Assembly: GCF_963966145.1 (NCBI RefSeq)
Contig: NC_091054.1
Coordinates: forward strand, 19,778,001 to 19,842,000
Source: Tenebrio molitor
Lineage: Eukaryota; Arthropoda; Insecta; Coleoptera; Tenebrionidae
Reading direction: 5' to 3'
Length of the DNA: 64,000 nt
Both the position numbers and the translations under genes were made by a program. This document shows positions 56,137 to 64,000 of this stretch, in pieces (the stretch's first letter is position 1; each line of letters starts with the position of its first letter). The notes beneath the pieces are model-generated. The model searched no databases, was not told where the DNA came from, and saw nothing but the letters and a program-made list of their open reading frames with translations.

Positions 56137-58257
56137 GTGAGCGAAGTAGTTCGTTTACTGAGTCGGGTAAGTCGAGTGCGAGTTGTGCGTACGAATTTTC
56201 GAATCGTCATGTCGAGAAGATATCACGAGTCCGATAGTGATGATGATCAGCCCCTTATTCAGCGGATGGAACGACTAGATTCTCCGAATGGAGAACCTGA
56301 ACATCGTGCCGGAGGACAAGGTGTTGCAGGAATAGAGATTGGAGCAATGCTGAACACGATGAATCAGCTGATGCAACAAAATGCTCAAATGTTGCAAATT
56401 ATAACGAACAGAAGTGAGAGTAATTCCAGAAGAGACAGCAGTGAAGAAACGAGGGTACGGCATACTCAATATCAAATCATGCCGGATTTGACAAAGTCTA
56501 TTGGGTACTATAAAGGAGAAGCCGAGATCGAAGACGGTACGGGATGGCTAGATCAAATTATCTCCATGGCGGAGTTACATTTGTGGCCAGAGGAGTTTAG
56601 GCTGGAAACAGCAAGAAGTCACCTGGTGGGTGCAGCTAAAAATTGGTATGTTGCTCATCGCGGAGACATTAAGACTTGGGACGACTTTGTGACCAAGTTT
56701 AGTAAGACTTTCGGTGTAAGTGCGAGTTTAACGGACTGTTGGCGCGCAATGGAAAAACGGCAGCAGAAAAATGGCGAGTCAGTGAGTGCGTACTTCCATG
56801 AAAAGTACAAGTTGTGCAAAAAGTTAAATTTGTCATTTTCTGAAACGAAAGAGCAAATTATTACGGGACTGGCTAATAGAAGTATTGTGCAAGGACTTTT
56901 CGCGAAGTTTCATGTGGACAGTGACGATTTGTTGCATGACATTATGGATTTTGAAAGACTATGTAGTGCCGGTGACCGAGACAGACGTGATCGCGAGCGT
57001 GAACGTGGTGTGAAAAATCGATCCGAAAATCCCGGGAACCCAAAGCGTGAGACGAAGCCGTCGCCGTCGCCGTCGCCGTCGTCTCAACTCCAGTCGGCGA
57101 AGACATGTTTTCGTTGCAAAGAAGTGGGCCACTTTGCAAATTCGTGTCCGTCAAGACCACAGATTACGTGTTTTACGTGTAAGCAGCCGGGACATAAATC
57201 ACCAGAGTGTCCACAGAGAAGACAACCACCCGTGGTGCAGCATGTAGATAGCACCAACAACACCAATTTGAAGTATTATAAAGACGCTGTTGTCAATGGT
57301 GAAGTCGTGAAGAGTTACCTTGATCTTGGCAGTACGGTGTGTGTCATGAGGGACGACTTGGTGCCAAAACTTAATTTGATGTGCGATTGGTCCGATAAGC
57401 GTAAAATAGTCGGGTACGGTGGTGCGGTCACTATGACCCTGGGTACAACTAATGTGCACCTCGAGGTAGATGGAGTTGGTGCTGACGTTAATTTTTATGT
57501 GGTACCTAGGGAGACGCAAAAGATCCCTTTACTTGTTGGTCATCCGTTCACCGAACAGCCGCACATAAGGATAATCAAAACGAAAGATGAAATCAGAGTA
57601 GAAAAGGACACAACAGCGACCGTGAACTCTACTCCAGAGAAGGTAGTTTTATGGGCCAAGGACGCTTCCGTAATCCCTGAGAATTTTCTAGGCCATGTGG
57701 TCGTAAGATCAAATAAGATCAACACCGACCCATGTGGAGAAGGCGGGGTGCGTCAAATTGCTAGTATGGACTGTGGTCTGGTTTCGAGGTGTGTTGTGAA
57801 GACCGATGAAATTGGTGAAGCCGTACTTCCGGAGTTAAATATAAGTGGAAAAGACGTAACTGTGAAAGAAGATAGTGAAATGGCACGTGGCGAGACTTGT
57901 GTCGACGGCACTTTATGCAGAAAAGTGAATACGGTTCCGGTCATCGTTAGTGAAGTGGACAATGGTTGTCGGGTTCATCGCGAAGAGGAAGAGGTTCTCA
58001 TTCGACGGGCGGTACCGCCTCAAGCTCCTGGTCAACTACGACAAGTGAAGACTTCGATTGAGCAGCATCAAAGACGGAATCGGCGACGTCCCCGTCGTCC
58101 TAGACGGCAACGAGGTAGACCAGGTCGAGGACAGGATGGTGCGCTCTCTAGGGGAGGGCCAGTGGCGCAACAAAGTGTTCGGTCTCATAAAACAATCTGT
58201 GTTGTGGATCGTGTTCAAGATTGTAAACTGTTTGTAGGATGTAATTGTATAGGTTAG
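56137..58257 (+). CDS. Gag-protease polyprotein of the LTR element, 706 residues
   Basis: A second Met at residue 26 (MSRRYHESDSDDD) may be the true start. Residues about 118-225 form the retrotransposon Gag core (GYYKGEAEIEDGTGWLDQII ... HLVGAAKNWYVAHRG ... W-DFVTKF). A SPSPSPSP spacer (from TCGCCG repeats) precedes two CCHC zinc knuckles at residues 324 (CFRCKEVGHFANSC) and 344 (CFTCKQPGHKSPEC). A retropepsin-like domain follows with YLDLGSTVCVMRDDL near residue 396 and VGHPFTEQPHIRI near 470. The active-site triad reads DLGS instead of the usual DTG/DSG. The C-terminal about 200 residues turn Arg-rich (RRNRRRPRRPRRQRGRPGRG) and match no pol domain. The frame is fully open. Confidence 0.88.
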   Translation: MSEVVRLLSRVSRVRVVRTNFRIVMSRRYHESDSDDDQPLIQRMERLDSPNGEPEHRAGGQGVAGIEIGAMLNTMNQLMQQNAQMLQIITNRSESNSRRDSSEETRVRHTQYQIMPDLTKSIGYYKGEAEIEDGTGWLDQIISMAELHLWPEEFRLETARSHLVGAAKNWYVAHRGDIKTWDDFVTKFSKTFGVSASLTDCWRAMEKRQQKNGESVSAYFHEKYKLCKKLNLSFSETKEQIITGLANRSIVQGLFAKFHVDSDDLLHDIMDFERLCSAGDRDRRDRERERGVKNRSENPGNPKRETKPSPSPSPSSQLQSAKTCFRCKEVGHFANSCPSRPQITCFTCKQPGHKSPECPQRRQPPVVQHVDSTNNTNLKYYKDAVVNGEVVKSYLDLGSTVCVMRDDLVPKLNLMCDWSDKRKIVGYGGAVTMTLGTTNVHLEVDGVGADVNFYVVPRETQKIPLLVGHPFTEQPHIRIIKTKDEIRVEKDTTATVNSTPEKVVLWAKDASVIPENFLGHVVVRSNKINTDPCGEGGVRQIASMDCGLVSRCVVKTDEIGEAVLPELNISGKDVTVKEDSEMARGETCVDGTLCRKVNTVPVIVSEVDNGCRVHREEEEVLIRRAVPPQAPGQLRQVKTSIEQHQRRNRRRPRRPRRQRGRPGRGQDGALSRGGPVAQQSVRSHKTICVVDRVQDCKLFVGCNCIG

Positions 58258-58478
58258 TTATATGAGAGTTCTTTCTTTTAGTTATGTTTTAAGTTAGGTA
58301 AGTTGTGTTACCGACCTAGGATAATTAATTCATAGAGTCGTTGATATTGGGTGTTAGATTTAGATAATAACTTGTATTTGGTATAGAATATTGAATGTAC
58401 TATGTCTATTGCGTGTGTGTTGTGTAGTGTGGATGGTCCTTTGTTCTCGAGGACGAGAACTGGTCAGGAAAGGCCGAA

Positions 58479-58928
58479 TGTTACAGATTAATTAGACATA
58501 AGTTCCTTTTTTTGTTTTGTTAGGACCGTGGTAGTTTTCACTTATGCGAAACGAGGGCAAATGTCCATTAGTCACACTTGTCGACAGATCTGAGACAGCC
58601 CTCTGCGTTTCCCATGGGTGTTAGAAACAGTTGACATGTTTTATGGTTAGTGTGTAAATTTGCTGGGACTGATATGACCGTTGTGGTCTTTTGCGGGTGC
58701 ATGTGGTTTGTGTATTTGGTGTGGGCGTTGGGTGAGTGAGGTGATAGATGGATGCCAGATGTAAGAAAGGGGATGTATAAATGCGATTTTAGTTAGTTTT
58801 TAGACACTCTTGTTTTGACCTAAGATCTGGTAACTTGTACTGATTTGCAAGAGTCCTTAATATAGTGAATTATTAAGAGGTCTGAGTTTGTTTTTTGAAT
58901 CCTGACAAATTGAGTGTTGATTATAACA
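58479..58928 (+). repeat. 3' LTR, 450 bp
   Basis: Direct repeat of 55455-55904, ending TAACA followed by the target duplication ATTG. Confidence 0.9.
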
Positions 58929-59089
58929 ATTGTAAGAAAAAATAAATAAAATGTATCAAGTGGTGCTGTCTGATTTACCTAAACCGTAGCACGTATTCAA
59001 AGTAAATAACAATTCAATTCAATTCAACAACTTCCAATTAACATAAGTAAAGTAAGTAAGCATAACTACGTTCAAAATAAAAATACAGG

Positions 59090-59300
59090 GTATTTCACGA
59101 GTGATAAGGTGCCCGACGGAATTGAAAATGCAACCCACAATAAACTTACAAAGTTTAGGTATCGTATTGTCAAATTATGAATACATTATGATTTTGCTTC
59201 CAATATTTTTATTTGTCAGAACTGACATTTACCAAAAAAACAATATCCACGTTAACTTTGTAAATGAATTGTGGGTTGCTATCGAGCTTATTATACTCCG
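59090..59300. repeat. MITE-like inverted repeat of a dispersed family
   Basis: Left GCAACCCACAATAAACTTAC pairs with the right arm around AACTTTGTAAATGAATTGTG. Fragments of the same family are at about 2697-2745 and 18417-18520. Exact ends are not clear. Confidence 0.5.
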
Positions 59301-62060
59301 TTTCTGAGTTCGATGCCGGTAAGTCGTAAAACTGGGTTGTCATAAATCAATAATAATCGCCACTTAACACACGCACATGCAAATTTCTTTTATCGGGAAG
59401 TTACTTGCGCTCGGCTCACGTTAACAAATTGGCCATCCTCGTTCTGAAAGCTGTGTGCGGGCGTAAGAGTGAGAAAACATGATGTTTGGAAGATGCCAGG
59501 TAAGGGAGAGTACTTTAGAGCAGGAAATCCAAAAAGTTGAATTGTAACATTTTAATACCAGTAGAGTGGCCTAGGTTGCTTATAATTAATTATTCATGAA
59601 ACGTTTTGGATGCACTGGAATCTGCCAGTGCTTCAGTCGTTTTATCGCTTAGCGGCATCGGGCTCAGAAACTCGCGAAAATTCTGTAATTTTAGTATGCA
59701 ACGAACAAAACACGCAGTTTTCACGTGTCACAGCACTGTAGGTGCACTTCGTCGTACTTTCATAAACCTATTGAATTTCAAGCATTTTTGCTTTTTTTCT
59801 CATGAGGACTTTGTGATCTCATTATCTCTGTTTTCTCTTTTTTTCGAAACTTCTATTATCATGATTTTTTTCAGCTTCAACAAATTGAAAAACGTTCATA
59901 ACTAATACAAATTTTGTTCGTTCTGAGTTGCAAAAATTTATCAAGAAGAAAATGATAAGTCAGTTTGAATTTACTTGATTACTTTTGTTGAACGAAGATT
60001 TTTTTAGCTTCAAAAATATGCATAAAAGCGTTTTCTTTTTTAGTTTATGAGAATCACTTTGTTGAAATGAAAATATCTAAATTCAACCATGTGAGTAGGT
60101 ACCATTTTCTTCATGAACAATTTTTTGGGATAATTTCATCATTAAAAATCGATATCCGAGAAACCATCAACCCAAAATTATATGGTACACTTTTGTGGAA
60201 TAAAGTTAAGCACATCAAATATTTTATAGTTTAAACGGGACATGACGAAATTCCTAGCATCAATAATAGCTTATTTAACTAGTTCGTGTGTAAACTGGTT
60301 GTTTTAAAGGCCCACGAATGTTAAAAAAAGCTTAATTTACACAGGAACGAGTTGAATACAACTTAAAGGCTCCAAATCGCTTAAAATCTTTAAAATTTGT
60401 TTGACGTTTCGCTTTGACAAGTTGTGACATTTATCAAAATCCGTTCACACAGGAGAAAATTCTCAAATTCTGACAGTGTTGAACAAAAAAATATTTATGC
60501 ATAATCGTGTCAAAAATATATTACTACCTAGAATTCGAACTTTTAGGGAAATAATAATGTTGTGTGTAACTAGAATTTTCAAAAGTAATTTTGAATGCCT
60601 AAGGTTGGTTATTATCAATTGAGAGATTAAGTCCAACTAAATTTGCCGCCAGAAACCAAAATTGATTGTGAAACGAAAAAATATCCATCACTTAGCGAGA
60701 AATAGAGCCAATGCAATTGTTACAAGGAATTCGCTGCCTTACATTTTTGAAATGGTTACGATATCTTTTGTTAGTCACCAGAAACCACATAGTCTCCAAC
60801 CTAACCAAATTTATGGCAACCTAGTAACAAATATCCCTAAATTCTAGGGAGTAATTTATTTTTGAGACGATTATAAATCAGTTAAGTAAATTTTTTAGCA
60901 ATGTCAAAATGACGCATAATTTAGACAACAATTGAAAATGTTTTCAATTTCAGTTACTATAAACCCGTATTATACAACTAAAATATTGTGAAAAATAGTA
61001 ATAAGACTTGTGCTTAATTTTATTGCACAGAATTGTAACTTACGTAAATCAGAATTTGATAATCTATCTAAATTTGCAAAAAATGTTGCCATTTAATGAA
61101 ATGCGCGTAAGCAGGAAGGAATAGAAAAATGAAAATTATCGGGAAGCGTTTCTTTTAAAAAAGTAAAATTAACCTGGAACTGGAAAGAAAATATTACCTA
61201 CCCTTACTTAAAACTTTGACAAATACTGTATTCTGGACTGTCCTCAGTGATAATCTAATCCTTTCGTAATAAACAAATTTTATTTGAGTTAACGCATGGT
61301 TAAAATGATTTGGAAAGAAGCTTTTTCCTCCAAAAAAAAAAACAGCCTTTTGACTCATTTGAAAAAGCAGCAGCATAAGGCAGCAAAATAAATTCTTACA
61401 CAAGAGCGGTCTTAGCACCGCCCTGTTCCTTTACTCCTCACAAATTCAATGTTACTGCACAGGTTACTTAGTTTTGTAAATTTTTTATGTTCTGTTATGG
61501 TTTTACAGAAAAGAAGACAAGACAAAATGACATAATTGGAGAGAATTGTTATTTAACATTTGCTGAGAATTTGCTTAATCCATCTTACTGTTTCCGAAAA
61601 GTGGTTTTGTCTTAGATATCTAAATACAAATTATGAAAGAACAATTTGAAATTCGATTATGTTATTGATTCAAACGTCAATTAAAAAAAAAATAAAGGAA
61701 TGTAATGCAACAAATTTCAGACGAGGACGGGTAGGTAAAGATTAAAAAGGTCATTCACGTTCATTATCTCATTTTCAAATAATTGCTTAGCGTGCTATTA
61801 AGTAATTAAGTAATTGTGGACAATTTATCAAATAAATTAATGGCGATTATTTATATTTAAAGCATACTTAAAAAATTCTTATAATACCTATTAACGTGTA
61901 GGTACTACACATTTTCTGGATAATAATTGTCGGCATTAAGTTTCATCACCTCCGTTATCTCCCAAATAAACATTCCTGACCCAAATTAATTTTATACAGT
62001 GTTGAATATTGTCGACAAATTAATTACAATATATTACAACATTAGTCACGCTTTGTCATG
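59301..62060. other. Presumed intron or intergenic DNA upstream of the four-TM gene
   Basis: AT-rich, short frames only. It holds the inverted copy (60265-60500) of the 50170-50440 repeat. Confidence 0.35.
60265..60500. repeat. Inverted copy of the 50170-50440 repeat
   Basis: Contains AACTAGTTCGTGTGTAAA, GACAAGTTGTGACATTTATC and GAAAATTCTCAAATTCTGAC as reverse complements of blocks in 50170-50440. Confidence 0.6.
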
Positions 62061-62068
62061 TTTCAGAC

Positions 62069-62730
62069 ATGGCACAAATGAAACCCTTGAAGACCTGCTG
62101 CCTGTGCGCCAGCCTCAGGACCGGGACCCTGTTTGCAGGTTTCGCAGGAATCGTACGTTTTCGCAGTATCCACTACGACAAATTAATATATCCTTTGATT
62201 TCAGGTGCTGGCAATTATTGGAATAATTGTCGTGTACACGATACGCGTGGAATTCAAAACGATAGTCTTGGATTGGCTCGACCAGGACGTGGTGCGCATC
62301 ATCATCGTGATCAATTTCGCTATGGCGATTCTCATTTCGATTCTGCTTATTGCGGGAACTTTGAAAGTAAATTTTCAAAATGTCTAGAATATTTCTACTA
62401 ATCTGCACTTCTTGCAGAGAAACATGTTTCTGATGCTGCCTTGGGTCGTCTTGGCGATTATGCTGGCAGTAGGGTTGTTAGTGTCCGTTCTGTACAACAG
62501 CATCCAGTGTTTCAGCAACGACAGAGACCTGGAAGGTAGTTTATGGCTTGTCTTGGGACTTATTTCAGTCAGTAAGTTTCTAAAAATATTTATACTCTTC
62601 GATATTGAATTAATTTTTTACAGTTGTCTACATCTATGTGTGGCTTGTCGTGTTTAGTTACTTTTCACATATTAGGGAAGAAACGAAACGAGGGGCATAC
62701 ATCAAGGATCCTTTCAGGAGACACTATTAA
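62069..62730 (+). CDS. Four-transmembrane protein, LAPTM-like / DUF7027 style, complete
   Basis: Coding exons 62069-62152, 62205-62366, 62418-62571 and 62624-62730 join in frame (507 nt, 168 residues) with 51-52-bp GT-AG introns. It starts MAQMKPLKTCCLCASLRTGT, a Cys-rich cytosolic N terminus followed by four hydrophobic segments (about residues 20-39, 62-80, 86-108, 121-140) and a short basic tail ending PFRRHY. The CCxCxSLRTG start and four-helix layout are shared by insect uncharacterised membrane proteins and resemble lysosomal LAPTM proteins. Function is unknown; an endomembrane role is inference. TTTCAG lies directly before the ATG (62061-62066), so an upstream noncoding exon is expected. 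Confidence 0.85.
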
Positions 62731-63518
62731 GACGCAAATACAATTTTTGTTTCAACCAAAGACAAGATGACTTTTTCTATTCTACTCGTTATAATTAAGC
62801 AACCTAGTCTTGAGAGCTCGAATTAAATTTTATAACATAATTTTTTACAAAGAACCTGTATATAATTTTCTGATATTATCGTAAGAGATTTTAATTTTTT
62901 ATGACGTAGCCCCTAAGAACCTATTTATTATAGTTTAATTAATATACTAATATATCACTAGATGTTTATTCTCTTGAATTATTTATTTAAAACACTGACC
63001 ATTATCATTATACGTTTATTCAAATCAGTATAAAATTTTCTTCTTATTTGATACTAGTTCGCTAATTGACTTCAAAGCCGTTACCACCACCCATTTTTGT
63101 ATTCTTGTGTCACGACGAGTTATATTTTATTGAAGTTCTTGCCACACAAAGATATTACAATACAGTTGAACATAGTCAATCTTCTTATCGTTGTGACACG
63201 CCCGAATTGGTCGGCTCTACACACATCGATGGTTTGAAGTTAGCGCCGACTCTTTACAGTTTCCTGTAATAAGTGGCGCCAAAAATTCCTTTCGGAATAA
63301 ATTAAGGACAGGAAGAAGTGACACCATTACCGTACCGATAACACCAATTGTAGCGAATTGGTAATTGCTGTTTTTCTGATAACTCGTTCAATAATTTTGT
63401 ACAATAGCGCGCATTTTTCCTGGCAAGCACGACGTGTCAGATATTCGGATCAATAAAAACAGTAGGGCATGGGGGCGGCATAACGTTCAACATGGTGCCA
63501 TCGGGTCAAATATTTCTT
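62731..63518. other. 3' region of the four-TM gene and intergenic DNA
   Basis: AT-rich 3' UTR-like sequence to about 63050; then no feature recognised. The frame 63066-63269 has no domain. Confidence 0.35.
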
Positions 63519-63606
63519 TATAAAACGAGTTTTGTTGGTTGAATACTGAGTGAAGACGCAGCTAAAACGATGGTTTGGTGCAATCGTCGTCTCAGTGCGG
63601 TGAATG
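63519..63606 (+). CDS. Possible TATA promoter and first coding exon of a gene leaving the window
   Basis: TATAAAA at 63519-63525 lies about 45 bp before an ATG at 63570. The frame MVWCNRRLSAVN runs to a donor AATG|GTAAGG at 63606/63607. No further exon is visible in the remaining 394 bp, which would be intron. Only 12 codons are visible, so product and even reality are uncertain. Confidence 0.3.
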
Positions 63607-64000
63607 GTAAGGGTTTGGTCGTGCATATCTGCGAAAATACATTTTAATTTGGCTCACTCTCCTTTCCCTCTAAATATTTTTTGTGTTTTTGTGGATGATA
63701 AATTGATAAAAGATATTCGTGACGAATCGATACTTCATTTTTGTTGGTGGTTTGTGTCATATTAGCTGTGACGAAGCGTCAAATGTATAAATTCGAGCTG
63801 CATGCCAATTTAGTCAGGCGTTTATGGAGCAATCAAATTATTTCACTGACACTTAAATCAATGGAAAATGTTTTGATCGGAGTCGTTTAAAAGTTTATGA
63901 ACGGACGAATAGAAAAGCGAGACCTTTTATGAGATTTGTCTGCAAAACAGTGGGAAGCATTTTATATCGCAACCCATTCTATCTTTTTGTTTGGATTAAT

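Larger units (their letters stand above)
55455..58928 (+). mobile_element. LTR retrotransposon with Gag-protease only, 3474 bp
   Basis: Two 450-bp direct LTRs (55455-55904, 58479-58928), each starting TGTTACAG and ending TAACA, are flanked by the 4-bp duplication ATTG (55451-55454, 58929-58932). The interior holds one long Gag-protease frame and no reverse transcriptase, RNase H or integrase. Upstream of the 3' LTR is CTCGAGGACGAGAACTGG..., the usual place of the polypurine tract, though it is not a clean purine run. Gag type (retrotransposon_gag core, two CCHC knuckles, retropepsin-like fold) points to the Ty3/mdg4 (gypsy) superfamily without env. Confidence 0.9.

Noticed and set aside
1..64000. 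tRNA, rRNA or other structured RNA genes
   Set aside because: No cloverleaf with A and B box promoter elements or rRNA core could be recognised by eye; a covariance-model search would be decisive and was not possible.

Overview
The window is nuclear DNA of an insect, most likely a beetle. It is AT-rich. The host genes have a mixture of very short introns (46-79 bp) and long ones, and arthropod-type gene content, and a large share of the sequence is transposable elements: LINEs, restriction-like-endonuclease retroelements, a Mutator-like transposon with a FLYWCH finger, an LTR element, Tc1/mariner-type TA-flanked elements and PIF/Harbinger-type MITEs. The species cannot be read from the sequence; the beetle assignment is inference from gene and repeat style.

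Host genes. (1) 8699-11090, minus: a two-exon gene for a 780-residue chromatin protein of the RAI1/TCF20 type, with a long disordered basic/acidic region and a C-terminal extended PHD finger. (2) 12592-13781, plus: a complete five-exon Get4 gene (319 residues), head-to-head with the former across about 1.5 kb that holds a consensus CRE palindrome. (3) 21560-24088, minus: a complete five-exon serine hydroxymethyltransferase gene (488 residues) whose first exon has two in-frame ATGs, the upstream one adding a mitochondrial-presequence-like segment. (4) 62069-62730, plus: a four-exon gene for a 168-residue four-transmembrane protein of LAPTM-like/DUF7027 style, probably with a noncoding first exon far upstream (candidate 54089-54207). 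(5) 63519-63606: a possible TATA promoter and first coding exon of a gene running off the right edge.

Repeat architecture. From 18.5 to 34.3 kb lies a series of palindromic (foldback) and short TIR elements, nearly all flanked by TA duplications. From 35.0 to 49.0 kb lies a nested complex: two copies of one decayed Mutator-like element in opposite orientation, with outward-facing, near-identical 1.45-kb outer arms. One copy is interrupted by a 442-bp TA-flanked MITE and by a 2.4-kb element with GGACGCG-rich inverted arms that itself carries a 5'-truncated reverse transcriptase with restriction-like endonuclease. The other copy is interrupted, at the same codon as the MITE, by a LINE whose two ORFs (PHD-type ORF1, APE-RT ORF2) are both open. 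Between the two copies is a three-level nest of palindromic elements. At 55.5-58.9 kb an LTR retrotransposon has equal 450-bp LTRs, a 4-bp target duplication and one Gag-protease ORF but no polymerase.

The host genes act in separate pathways (chromatin regulation, tail-anchored protein insertion, one-carbon metabolism, endomembrane) and do not form a functional cluster. The most unusual content is the nested, mutually dated repeat complex and the Gag-only LTR element.
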